Assembly (NCBI GenBank): GCA_008729055.1
Contig: SDUX01000002.1
Coordinates: 2,259,874 to 2,323,873, forward strand
DNA length: 64,000 bases
Source of the DNA: Pyropia haitanensis
Lineage: Eukaryota; Rhodophyta; Bangiophyceae; Bangiales; Bangiaceae
Direction: 5' to 3'
A model generated the notes under the pieces. The model worked only from the letters and a program-made list of their open reading frames with translations. It searched no databases and was not told where the DNA came from. This document shows positions 12,501 through 23,956 of this stretch, one piece after another. Every line of letters begins with the position of its first letter. Position 1 is the stretch's first letter. Both the position numbers and the translations under genes were made by a program.

Positions 12501-14400
12501 CAAGCGTCACCCTCCCGTCAAAGACCGGTCGACCGCTGGCAACACAAGCGCCCGCCCGACGGCAAAGCCGCCGGCGAGCGCCGCAGTCCCACAAGCAGTT
12601 GCCCGCCGCCCGCCGTCAACGCCCGCGGCGAGCGCCACCCCGCCGCCAACGTCAGCGATGACGACACGCATGCCGCCGCCGCTAACGCCAGCGGCCGCCG
12701 GACAGGCACGCCGGCGGCGAGCGCCACACGGTCGCCAAAGCCAACAGCCGCCCGCCCCCATCGCCGGCGGCAAAGGGCACCCCCACCGCCAGCGCGAGCA
12801 GCCGCTTGCTGCCAACACCGGCGGCAATCACCGCCTCCAAGCCAGCGTCATCAGCCGCTCGCCGCCTACGCCGTCGCGTAGCGTCACCCCCCGACCAAAA
12901 CCAACAGCCGCTCGGCGCCAAAGTCAGCCGCGCGCGTGACGGCCCGGTTTGCGCCAACAGCGGCTCGGCGCCACCCGCGACGCAAAAAGCAGACGCCCGC
13001 CGCCAACAGCGACGCCAAGAGCAACCTCCGACGACACGCCAATGGCCGCCCGTCGCCAAAGCTGCTGGCGAGCTTCACACCCACGAAAAACGGTGGCAGC
13101 CCACTGCCAGCGCCTCCAGTCACGCGCCGTCAGAGTCCGCGGCGAGCGCCAACCCCATTGTCAACAACAGCGGCCGCCCGACGGCACAGCCCGACACGAG
13201 CGCCAGCCCCTTGCCATCCTCAGCAGCCGTCGGCCGCCAACGCCTGTGGCAGGCGCCACCCCCGCGCCAACGCCAGCGGTAAGCCGCCGTCACCAGCGAT
13301 GCCAAGCGCAACCCCTGTGCCACCGCCAGCAACCACGCCGCCGCCAGAGCCGGCGGCGGAATCCGCCCCCACACCAAACGTACGCAGCGGCTCGCTGCCA
13401 ACTCCAGCAGCCGCTCGCCGTCCCAGTCGGCGGTGAGCGCGACCCGCCCGCCAACACAAGCGGCCACCCAACGGCACAGTCGGAGGGGAGCGCCACCTCC
13501 CCGCCCATACCAACAGCCGCCTGCCGCCAAAGTTGCCAGCAAGCGCCACCTCCCCCCGCCCGCGCCGGCAAGAAGCAGCCCCCAACGCCAGAAGCAAACG
13601 CCACGTCCACGCCAGGCAGCACCCGCCGGACGCCAACGCTAATGCCAACCGCAAGCACCCTCTCCAACGTCAGTAGCCGCGTGCCGCTGGAGCCAGCGAC
13701 GAGAGCCGCCCCCACGCCATTGACAGCAGCCACCCGCCGCCCGCGCCGGCGGCGGGCGGCACCTGGCGGCCACACAGCGGCCGCCCGTCGCCAAAGCCGC
13801 CCGCCGCCACAATAAAGGGCCAAAAGCCGCGCCCCCGTTCAAGCAACAAGCCGTCCGCTGGCAACGGCCACGGCGAGCGCCACCTCCCCGCCAACGCCAA
13901 GAGCGGCCCTCTGCGAAAGCTGGCACCAAGCACCACGCCGCCGCTGACGCCCACAGCCGCCCGACAACACCGCCAGCAGCGAGCGTCGCCCATACACCAT
14001 CGCCAGGAGCCGGCCGCCGCCAGCGCCGGCGGGGGCGAGCCGCACCAACGCCAACGCGTGCAGCCGTCCGCTGCCAACGCGAGCAGCCGCTCGCCGACAA
14101 AAACCGGCGGCGAGCGCGACGCCCGCGCCACGATGCGCGGCCGCCCAAAGACACAGCCAGACGCAAGCGCCGCCCAAACGCGACACCGCACACGCCAGAC
14201 GCACACACACCGACGCCGGGCGCACCCCCCCCCCGTCGGGCAACGCGAGCAGCCGCGGGCGCCGGCGGCGAGCGCCCGCTACCGGTCCACCATCGGCCGG
14301 GCGCCGCCAACGCCGGCGGCGCGGGCGGCCGCCGCGGACGGAAAATCGGCGACGGCTCGCCGCCGCCGCCAGCAGCGGCCCGCCGCCGCCGACGCACATC
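6450..14400. repeat. ~8 kb degenerate tandem array, unit about 53 bp
   Basis: The core CAGCAGCCGCC recurs at 8075, 8128, 8181, about 8233 and 8286, a spacing of 52-53 bp. Similar spacing holds through most of the region, with local insertions (for example an extra ~23 bp near 9255-9278). A typical unit reads CAGCAGCCGCCCGCCGCCAA, then CGCCGGCGGCAAGCGCCACC, then CCCACGCCAACGC. Roughly 150 units fit in the interval. Because 53 is not a multiple of three, each frame cycles through three translations, and the long overlapping ORFs on both strands (for example 7695-10571 +, 9887-11110 +, 6883-7707 -) are by-products. Units are strongly diverged, so the array is old. I find no transposase and no promoter. 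A satellite role, such as centromeric or subtelomeric, is possible but unproven. Confidence 0.85.
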
Positions 14401-15440
14401 ACCAACAGCGGCCCCGCTTCGTGACCATCAAGTGCCGTCCCCCCGACCAGCGGCGGCACCGGTGGTCAGGGGCGCGGTGTCGCGCGCCGCCCCGTCGGGC
14501 AGTAACCGCCACCCGTCCACCGCCGTCACCGCCACCCACTGCCGCCAAGCACGGACGCTGACACTGGCACGCAGCCAGCACGGCCGCGCCCGCCGTCGTT
14601 GCCAACGTGGGGAACCCACCGTACCGCCGCCACGCGCCGGCGCTTGATGCCGCCACCACCGCCACCGCGCCGAGGCGGCGGCGCTCCCCGCCGCCACCGG
14701 TGGTACGCGCCACTCCGCCAATGGCCCGTCGACGTGCGGCCACCGCCCGTGCGGCCGCCACTGCCCGCCCCCCACAAATAGGCGCCGCCCGCCCGCACCG
14801 CCTGCCACCACCGTCAATGGCGGGGCGCCACCCCTTCAGTGACCGCCCCGCCGCCGCCAACAGCCGACACGGGCGGGCGGCGGGCGGGCGGCGGCGGCGG
14901 CAGCAGCAGCGGCGGCGGCCACCACCAGCAGCTGGCCGACGGGCACCACCGCAGCACACTCGTGCCCCCCCCCCCCCCCCGCCCACCACCGCCCGCCACT
15001 GGGGAGCGCCGACGCCACGACCAGCAGCAGTGGCGGCCGCCACCGCCCGTGGCGGGACGAGCCATGGACCCGCGCCGCGGGTGCGCCTCGGCCGAAAGAG
15101 CAACGGCCATCGCGGGACCTCCCGCGGCAATCGCTGCCCGCCCGTGCCTTGCCGCCGTCGCCGTCTGTCCACACGACCAGCACGTGCCGGTGGCAAACCG
15201 CGACAGCGGCACAGCAGCGGTGGCGGGGGACGCGGCGAGCAGCGGCGGGGAGGCAGAGACGGTGTCCATCGACAACGCAGCTGGGCGTCGGGGCAAGGAC
15301 AGGAAAACGGAACCGGGACAGAGTTCAGACCGACCCAGCACACAGGACAAGTACCAGCCACAAACAGCAAGGAGAACGGGAAAGTGAGAAGCGGCTCAGA
15401 ATTACGCTCCACGGTCGCACGGCTCCCCTCAATAGAGCCC
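14400..15440. other. non-coding GC-rich flank of the array
   Basis: The 53-bp periodicity fades, and low-complexity CCGCC/GCGGC sequence continues to about 15,250. From 15,250 to 15,440 the DNA is less GC-rich. I see no supported gene. Confidence 0.4.
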
Positions 15441-15984
15441 TCACCCCAAGTGGATCGAACCCCGCACCCAAACCCACACCACCTCCGCGTCAAAGCCGCA
15501 GGGCGACGACTCGGCGAGCCGGTGGAGCAGCTGGGGGGCGAGCCCGCGGGCGACGCCGTCCCCCCTTGCCGATCCCCGCCCGCCGATCCCACGAGACGCG
15601 GGGCACCGTCACCGCCTGCCCCCTGCGTGTCCGCTCGCCCCCACTCTGCCACTGCGCACTGTAGCAGCGGGCGGGGGCGCCGCGCTCGGGGCGGTCGGGG
15701 GTCGGGCGCCAGACCACATGCCCCCCCCACCACCCCGGCGAAGGCGCAACGCAGGGGCGCCGCCGCCAAACGCCACCGCCGTTCGCCCCCGGCTGCACCG
15801 CCCCTCCACTGCCACAGAGAGGAGCGACCGGCGGTAGGGAAACCAATGCATTCAAATAGGCGCCGCCAGTTGCGGGGCGGGAAGGGGCGATGAGGACAGC
15901 GAGGCGGCAGCGGAAGAGCGGGAGCAACACCAGCAGCACGCAACTAAATCGGGGACAGGAAACCAAAACACGCAGGTCAACCAA
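15441..15984 (-). CDS. unrecognised protein fragment, one frame change
   Basis: Two minus-strand frames appear to join. The upstream one includes HVVWRPTPDRPERGAPARC and QAVTVPRVSWDRRAGIGKG. After the short G-run near 15,560-15,567 the next frame continues GDGVARGLAPQLLHRLAESS and CGFDAEVVWVWVRGSIHLG, then TGA at 15441-15443. Third positions are almost all G/C, and the composition (Trp, Tyr, Asp, Glu) is protein-like, unlike neighbouring shadows. I cannot assign a family. The start is uncertain: ATG at 15984 opens a hydrophobic leader, but other frames are equally open there. It may be the 3' end of a degraded gene. Confidence 0.35.
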
Positions 15985-16469
15985 GGCGGGAACAAGGACC
16001 CACTAAGAAGCTGTTGAGGAGCATCGAGAACACGACCCTTACCAAGGTGAGGAGCGGGGGTACTGCCGAAGGAGGCAATGCCCAAAACGTCCAGAGCGTG
16101 CGACATGGGGTTGGCCGTCCACAACGGCACGCGCAGGGACAACGCAGGCGGCGGCAGCGGCATACACGACCACGCCAGCCGCAAGCACTCCCGACGCCGT
16201 CGGTCAAGCGCGGCAACGCCAGCGGCAGTGCCCCGCCGTGGTGGCGCCGACGGCCATGCCGTCGGCCGCCGCGACGGGCGCCCACGACGACAACGATCGA
16301 GACGTTGACCGCCGCAGGCGGCAGGCGGGTAGCAACCGGCCGCGACCGCGCCGGGGGGGGCGGGTTGAAATACGCGACGCAGCCGACCGGCGGCGCCGCG
16401 GCAGCGCCATGCGAGACCCCCAGCGGGCGGCCGCCGCGGCGGGTGACCGCACGGGCGCGGACGGCGGGT

Positions 16470-16500
16470 CGCGCGCGCGCGCGCGCGCGCGCGCGCGCGC
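16470..16500. repeat. (GC)n dinucleotide tract
   Basis: About 15 uninterrupted GC dinucleotides. Alternating purine-pyrimidine GC of this length readily adopts Z-DNA under supercoiling. Slippage length variation is likely. Confidence 0.9.
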
Positions 16501-17025
16501 CCGCGGCAAGGCGGGGTCGGGGTGGGGCGGCAAGGGCGGGTCGAGCCGACGCGCGGGCGGCAGACGGCGGGCGCGGCACGGCGCGTCGCGCGGCGGGCGG
16601 GCGCGGCGGGGCGGCCGGGATGGCGGGAAGGCGCCCCCCCCAAACCGCCGCGGCCGCCGCTCGTGGCGGTGGCGTGCGAGCCCCGCGTCGAGGTGCCGCC
16701 CGCGTCGGGTTGCCTGGGGAGGGGCGGGGGGGAATCGCAACGACCGCCCCGTGCCGCGACCGCCTGGCCGGCCCGCCCCGCCACGGCGGCCGCCGTGCTG
16801 GCGCCAACAGCACGCGACGGCCGGTAGCCGCCGCCCGCGTCTGCCACGCGCGGTCGCGCGTCGCGCCCCGACGGCAACCGCCGCGGCGGCCCGCCGTCGT
16901 GGTCGGCGCGGGTGGCACCACCGGCGCACCAGCGGTGCGCCGCCGCCGCGACCGCCGCGGTCCGCCGTCGCGGGCGGGACGCGCGCGCCAAAGGGGCCGC
17001 AGCACCGCGCCCGCGCACTTCCCCT

Positions 17026-17026
<1 letters not shown>

Positions 17027-17059
<33 letters not shown>
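17027..17059. repeat. 33-nt C homopolymer
   Basis: An unbroken run of 33 C (G on the minus strand). Such a run can form i-motif or G-quadruplex structures, and its true length is hard to sequence. It is not inside any supported gene. Confidence 0.85.
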
Positions 17060-17060
<1 letters not shown>

Positions 17061-18069
17061 CACGAATGGACCGCCCTGGCGCGCGCGCGCGACGCGCCGC
17101 GGCCGACGCGGTGCCGCGCGCCGCCGAGGTTGGCCACGACTCGCGGCGCGGGGATCGTGCCGCCCCGACTGCCACCGCCGGGGGGGGGAGCGCGCCGCGG
17201 TGGCAGGCCGCCGCCGGGCCCCCCCCCCCCCCCGGGGAGGGGGGTTGCGTTTTTTCAAACCGCCGCCCCTTCCGGCGGGGGGGACGCGGTGGCCCGCCGT
17301 CGGGCGGTGGGTGCGGGGGCGACGGCGCGCTGTCCGCCCCCTCGCGCCCTCCCCCCCCCTGGGGAGAGTGTGTACCGGGGGGGTGCGGCGTGCGGGTTGG
17401 CGCGGGACGGGTTGCTGCCTGCAAAAAAAACACACACAAAAAAAAAAAAAAAAAGAAACGGCCTCCCCTGCTACGGCGCCGTCGTCGGTGCGGCATGGCG
17501 TGGGGCACATGGCGTGGGGCCCACTGTTGCCGCGTCTCGGATGGTTGTGTCGGTGGCTCACGACGGGGGTGCCGGGACAGACGCCCGCGGCGGCGTCCAC
17601 GCAGCGGGAAGGCTGCCGCGACGGCAGCGGGGCACCCACGGCGGGCGGCCGCCCACGGGGTGCGGCGCGCGCCCATGACGTGCCAGGCCAAGCCGGCCGC
17701 GTCCCGCGTGGTCGTTCCGGTCGCGCACACCCCCACACGCGCAGCGGGTGCGGACGCGGGGTGGGTGCGGGCGGGCCGGCGCCCCGCACCCACGCCCATC
17801 CCCACACGAGACCGCCACGGCCGCGTCAATGCCGGCGTGTGGGACACGGCGGCCGCCGCGCCGCGGCCGGCCGACCAATCCGCCGGCCGTCGGGTCGATT
17901 GCCGCGACCAGCCGCGGCGCGCGCCGCGGCGGCGGCGGCGGGCGCTACCGCTGGTGCCGCGGCGGCGGCGGCGGGCGCACCCACCGCGGGCGGCGGGCGC
18001 ACCCACCGCTGGCGGCGCGGCGGCGGCGGGCGGCGACCCCCCCCCCCCCACAACCCAGCCCACACGGGT

Positions 18070-18195
18070 CGGCGGCGGCCGCCTCCCGCTGCGCTCCCAG
18101 CGGCGGCGGCCGCCTCCCGCTGCGCCCCCAGCGGCGGCGGCCGCCTCCCGCTGCGCCCCCAGCGGCGGCGGCCGCCTCCCGCTGCGCCCGCGGCG
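18070..18195. repeat. 31-bp tandem repeat, four copies
   Basis: CGCCTCCCGC recurs at 18080, 18111, 18142 and 18173, exactly 31 bp apart, with nearly identical unit sequence. It is homogeneous, so young compared with the 53-bp array. Confidence 0.9.
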
Positions 18196-18769
18196 GTTGC
18201 GGCCGCCGCGCCGCGGCTGGGGCGGCCACCGCCGCCCCCACCCCGCCGTCGCGTCCCGCGTCGGCCGCCCGCGCGTCGCGCCATGGCGCAGCGCCCCGCC
18301 TCGCGCGGCGGCGGCCCCGCTCGACGCGCTCATCTCGTCCCCCCAAGCGCCGTTTGCCCGCTCCCGCCAGTCACCGCCCATTCCCCCCGCCCCCCGACCC
18401 CGACCCGACGCTCCCGCCCTTTTGTCTACTACGCCGTCCCCGACTCGTCGCGACACGCGGCGGGCGGCGGCGGGCGGCCGCGGCGGTGCGCGTCCTCGAT
18501 CCCCCACCCACCCAGTCTCCCTCCCGCGCTCCCACCCAGGTGGTACGTACGCCGTCGCGGCGGGCCGTTTGGGCCGCTGGGGGGCGACGTGGCGCCGCGG
18601 TGTCGGTCCGTTGGCGGGAACGTCCTCTTCCCGCGTGCCCTGGCTTTTTTTCCGTTTGGTGGCGTGAGGGGGGTAACGGCCGCGGCCGCGACGGCGGCGG
18701 CGTGGGCACGGCGACCCGTAGGGCGCACGCGGGTGTGAGGGGGGGGGGGGGGGGGGAAGGTCTATATAA

Positions 18770-21100
18770 CGACGCGTGGCCGCCGCTGCCGGCGCCGCCG
18801 CGCGCACCACTCCCCCGCCCGCGACATGGCGGGTGCCGCGCCGTGGCCGCCGCCGCGGTCGTTGCCGCATCGCCGCCGTGGTTGGGGGCTCCCCCACCCC
18901 GCCGCTGTGGCCGTGGCCGCCCGTCTGTCGTCGACGGTGCCCGCCACTCGCTGCTGCCGCCGCCCGCCGGTCGGCGCCCCTCCCTCCCAGTTTTCCCCCC
19001 GTCATCGCGGCGGCGCTGCCATTCTCACTGTCACCCCGTTGGCTGCCGCGGGTGCCCGCCGCCTGGCGCCGCCGCCGTCGCTCGTCGTCCCGCCGCCGCC
19101 CGTCGTCTGTGGCACCCCACTCTGTCATCTTGGGGATTGCGTGTTCCATCTGCTGCCGTTGGTGCCGCCCACGGTTGCGGTGGTCCACCATCTCCCGTGG
19201 CCGATGTTGCGCCCGGGTTGAGGGGACGCTTTAGCAATCGTCGCCCCCTGCCTTCTCCGGCGTCGAGAACACCCACGCCGTCACTACGGCTCTCCCGCCC
19301 GCGGTGCTGCTGTTGCCCTCCACGCCTTCATTTCGCAGCACCCTCCGTGGCCGCCCACCGTCTTTTCCCCGAGGGAGTCTCGCAATCTCACTGCTGGTAC
19401 TCCCCTCCCGCCGACACGCTCACCCTCCGTCGGTGGCACCGCCCCGCCGCCGTCACACTACACCCGTCGTCAAGTCATCCCCGCCGACGGTGCACGTCTC
19501 CCGTCGCTGTGGCCGCCCCTCTGTTGTTCCTGCCGCCGCCCGGCCGGCTGTCAGGCCCTTCCGCCCTCCCCCACCACTGGCTCCTCCTCTTGCACAAGGC
19601 GTCTCCCCGCGTCGCCATCGTCCCCCTGCCGTTGATGGCGCACCGCCGGTCGCTGCTGCTGACTTGTCCGTCGTCGGAGCTGGCAGGCGTGTCTGGACAT
19701 TGTAGTAGCCCCCCTATTGTGGTCGGAGCTCCTACGTGGCGGCGTCGGTCCCGTCTTCGTGCAGGCGCGGCCATCCATCGTTGCCGCCGCCGCCATGTCG
19801 ACGTGTCGGCGTCTGCCGTCTCGATGCGCCGCCGCCTCCGTCGTGCGGGTCGTCCCCCCGTCGTTTCCGTCAACAACACAGTGCTGTATCGTCGCCTCCT
19901 TCCACCGCCTGTCTTCGTCGCTCTCCATCGTCCCTCTCTACTCCAGACGTCCGACGACGGCGACGCTCCGTTGTCGTGGCGGGCGACGCTCCGTTGTCGT
20001 GGCGGTCTCCCCTCTTTGTCGCCGCCGTCATCCCACCAACGCGGTCCCCTGCCGCCGCCACGGCTGGCCCCGGTGCCGTTGACGCCCCCCACCCTCCCGT
20101 CATCATGCGTCCTCGCCTGGATTCCCTCCTTGTCCCTGCCGCCGTCCCGTCGAAGCGGCCCTTCCCTGTCGTTGCCGCTGCCACCCCTGTCGTTACTGCT
20201 GCTCCCGCCGTCCTTGCGGCCGCCCTCCCCCCCGTCTTTGCTGCGGCCGCTGCTGCCGTTGCATCTCTCACTGCCGTGCTGCCGCCGCCTCTGTCGTTGC
20301 TGCCGCCCCCCGGTCGTCAGTGTCGCGCTCCTCTCGCGGCGGCATGACTTGTTCATTCCCGTCCTGTCCGTGGGCGGTCTCTCCCGCTGCCCTCCCCGGT
20401 CGGCGGTGACACCCACATCGCACGGTCCTCGCCATCGCCCCCGTCATCGAGGCGGGCCACCAGTCGTCATTGCCGCCCCGCTTCTGTTGTCGACGACTGC
20501 GTCCCCGTCGACTTCGTCGTGATCCGCTGGTGGCTGCGGTCCTCCTGCTCGCGTTGCAGCCGCTCCCGTCGCTGTTGATCTTCCCTCCCCCGTCGTTCCC
20601 GCCTCGTCCTTTTCGCAGCGGGACCATCCCTAACGCTGCCACCTCCTCTTTCGTCCAGGAGCCGTCGCTGACCTTGCCTCCACCCGCCTGGTGTTGTGGA
20701 TCTGCGCTGCCGTCCGCACTGCCACTCCGTGCTTGCCGGCAGCGGCGGCCGACGCCGCCACTTGTCACGGCGGCGGTGGCCACCGCCTGCTTGTTGGGGG
20801 TGGCGGCGCTTGCTGTTGGTGTTGGCGGCGGCGGGGGGCAAATGCATGGGCGGATGAAGTCCGTTGGTAGCATCGGCGGTGTGCGGCTGCGCCAAGGTGG
20901 GCCTGTGACGCCCGCTGTTGGTGGCGGCGGCCGGCAGCAGGCACGAGGGTGGGAGGTTGCGGCCGTCGTCGGCTCTGGTGGCAAGATGTGGAGCGTAACG
21001 GGACCGAGATTGGGCTGGCGGATGGGGGCGAGTCGCATGCGCGCTGGCTGCCGCGTTTCGTACCGGCGCCGCGGTCTTTTGTTGCCGCGGATACCGTGCG
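18770..21100 (+). repeat. pyrimidine-rich low-complexity zone with short tandem copies
   Basis: The plus strand is dominated by CCGTCGTTG/CCGCCGTCG-like words, giving open frames in several phases without domains. One clear duplication is visible: a 23-bp unit starting CGACGCTCCG at 19961 is repeated at 19984. I find no supported gene. Confidence 0.55.
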
Positions 21101-23950
21101 TTGCCGCCGCCACGGCGGGCGTGGCTGTTGCCTGCTCCGCACCCGCGGTTGTCGCCGCGACTGCCGCCCCTGCCGCCGCTGCCACGGACGCGGCCAGCTT
21201 CCCCTTTCGTCAGTGCCGCGGTTTTTCTGTTCCCGGCTCGCCGTTGGCGCCGCCATGCACCCGTCTGTGCCGCCCCACCCTCTGCCTCGCCGCCGCGTTC
21301 GCGCACCCTTCCCCCTCCCGACGTAGCAGAGTACGTCGCTGCTGCTGCCGTTGGCGCTGTCGCGCCAACCGCCACTGCTACGGTCGCTGCCGCCGCCGCT
21401 TCCGCTGTTGCGGCCCCTGGTACTGCCGCTGTCGTGACCACCGCTGTTGCGGATGCCGACGGAGCCTCTATCGCTGCCTCTGCCGCTGCTGCTGTCGCCT
21501 CCGCGGCCGCTGCTGCTGTCCCGGCTGACGCCACGGCGGCTGTTGCGCCTGCCCCAGCCGCCCCCTGAGACTGTCGATGCAGCAGACCTTGTCGCTGTTG
21601 CCGCCACGACCTGTGTCAGGTCCCTCACCGCGGCGTCTGGCGCGGCCAGTGTCGCAACCTTTGTGCTGGCCGCCGCCGCAGTGGTATTCGCTGCCGCAGC
21701 CCCAGCCGTATCTGCCGCCGCCGCGGTCTGTGTCGCGGCCACCGACGTGGACTACGTCAGTATTACGGCCGTGGCCTCTGTCGGGGCCGCGGTGGCGGCA
21801 GATGGCCTGTGTCGCGCCCGCCGCCACGGCCTCTGGCGCTGCTGCTGTCGCGGCCGTTTGCGCGGTCGTCGCTGCTGCCGTGGGCACCGCCGCGGCTCCG
21901 GCTATTGTCGCTCCCGCTGCCGCTGCCGCCATCGCGGACACCGCCGCTGCCGCCAACACCGTCGCCTCCGGGGCTTCTGTCGCCGCGGCAGCCGCCACTG
22001 TTGTCGCGGCCGTCGGTATGGTGCTCGGCGTGGCACTGGTGCCGCGGTGGCCTGAGACGCGTGCGCGGCGTGGCACTGGTGCTGCGGTGGCCTAAGACGC
22101 GGCCACTGGAGCTCTTTCTGCTGGCGCCGCCGTCCATGTCGCTGCCGTGGCCGCTTTGTCCATCGCGGGCATCGCCGTGGCGTCTGGCGCGGCCGCCGCC
22201 GCGGAGTTTGTTGCCGCTGCCGCCGCTGTCACGGTCGCAACCGCCGCAGCTGCCACTTTTGCTGCCGCCACCACTTCTGTTGTCGATGCCACCGCCGCTT
22301 CCGTCGTTGGTGCGGCCGTCGTCGTGCTTTTCGATGCCGCTGACGCTACCGTACTCGCAGCGTGCGTGGTTGGCGCTGTTGTTGACGTCACTGTAGAGGC
22401 TTTTTGCCCCCATCGCCGCTGCTGCTGTTGCGGCCACCGCCACAGCCGCCGTTACCGCCGCCGCAGCGGCACCGATCGCGGCTACTGCCGGCACCTCTGT
22501 CGCAGCCCGCGCCGCTGGTCCTGTTATCACCGCAGCGGATTCTGTTGCTGATATTGCCTTGTCCGCCATCGTGGCAACTACCGCTGCCGACGTCACTGCC
22601 GTGGCCGTGGCCGGTGCCGCTGTCGCCGCCGCGGCGGCTGTTTCTGTCGCCGCCGCGGCCGCCAATTTGTTCGCCGCGGCTGCCGCCGTCGCTGCTGAGG
22701 TCACAACCGCTGTGGCCGCGGCGGCGTCTGTCGTGAGCGCTGCCGCATCGGCTGTAGCTGCCGCCGCCGCTTCCAATGTCTATGCCACCGCCTCTGCGGC
22801 TGTCGCTGCTAGTGTCGCTGCAGCTAACGCGGCCACCGCCGCAGCCGCCGTTGCTGCCGCTGGCGTTCCTGCCGTAGGGGTCGCCTCTTTCGGTGGGCAT
22901 GCTTTGTGGTGGCCGCTTTCGTGGCCTGTATGCCACCGCCGCGATCGCTGTCGCGGCCGCTGCCGCTGCAGCTGTCTTTGCCGCCGACACAGCCGCTGTT
23001 GCTCCCGCCGCTGCAACGTTTATCGCGGAAGCTGCCGCTTCAGCTGTTGCTGCCACCGCCACTCCCCATGTCGCTGCCACCGCGTCGGCGGCTGTCGCTG
23101 CCGATACCGCTGCCACTGTCGCGGCCACCGTCACTGCCGCCGTGGCCGCCGCTGCCGCTTTCGCTGTCGGGGCCGCCGTCACGGTGTGCAAGCTCTGCTG
23201 CGGCCGCCGCCGCGGCTTGTATCGCTGCCGCCGCCGCGGCCGCTCTCGCGGCGGCCGCCGCCGCCGCTGTCGCTGTCGTCGCCGGTGCGTCTGTCGCTAC
23301 CGTCGCTGACGCGCCGGTCGCTGCCGCTGAAGCTGCCGCTGTCGCGGCCACTGTCGTGGTGGGCGGTGTCTGTCACGGCCGCTGCGGCTGTCGTTGCCGC
23401 CACCATGGCGCTTATCGTGGCCGTTGCCGCGGTCTCTGGCGCGACCGCAGCCGCGGCCTCTCACGCTGCTGACGTCGCGGTGAATGGCCACTGTCGCTGC
23501 AGCCGCCGCAGCTTCTGTTGTGCTGTCCAACGAGGTCTGGTTGCTGCCGCCGCCACGGCGTTCGTCGCGGCAGCCGTGCTGGTTTGGAACGTTTGTCGTG
23601 ACCGCCGTTGCGGCGTCTGTCACTACCGCTGCCGCCCCCGCTGTCGCAGTCGCTGCCCTTGCCACATTCGCGGCCGCCGCCGTTGCTGCTGTCGCTGACT
23701 TCGCGGCGGCGTTCATTCTTGCCGCGTTCAGGGCTGCAGCTACCACGCTGTCTGTCGTTCTGCAGCGGCGGCGTCTGTGGCTACCGCTGTCGCAATCGCT
23801 TTGGCACCCGCCGTCGCAGTTGGTGGCGATGCCGCGGCCGCCGCCGCGGCCGGCACCGCGGCCTATGTCGCTGGCCCTGGCGCTGGCGCTGTCGAGGCCA
23901 CGTCCGCCTCGGATGTCGTTTCGGCCATCGGTCAAGCCGTCACTGGCACA
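21100..23950 (+). repeat. degenerate GCN/GTN (Ala/Val-type) repeat zone
   Basis: The plus strand is a run of variants of GCCGCTGCTGTCGCGGCC, so one frame reads as Ala/Val and others as Arg/Cys or Leu/Pro. No domain is visible and the frame changes often. A 40-bp duplication (TGGCACTGGT at 22031 and 22071) is embedded. The zone abuts the 5' break of the UTP20-like sequence and may have expanded from Ala-rich coding sequence there. Confidence 0.55.
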
Positions 23951-23956
23951 TCCGTG

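Larger units (their letters stand above)
15985..18770. other. non-coding simple-sequence region
   Basis: Very long frames cross this stretch on both strands, but all are Arg/Pro/Ala shadows without domains. It contains a (GC)n tract, a 33-nt C run, an A-rich tract at about 17,425-17,455 and a short 31-bp tandem repeat, listed separately. Confidence 0.5.

Noticed and set aside
6450..14400. CRISPR-like spaced repeats
   Set aside because: The spacing is of whole diverged units without constant repeats and unique spacers, and the DNA is eukaryotic.
15441..15520. tRNA-like GGTTCGATCC sequence on the minus strand
   Set aside because: The putative T-stem pairs in only two or three of five positions and no acceptor or anticodon stem can be built; the stretch reads as coding sequence.
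16204..19191. A 995-codon minus-strand ORF
   Set aside because: Low-complexity Arg/Gly/Pro sequence over a C33 run and (GC)n tract; no domain and no normal composition.
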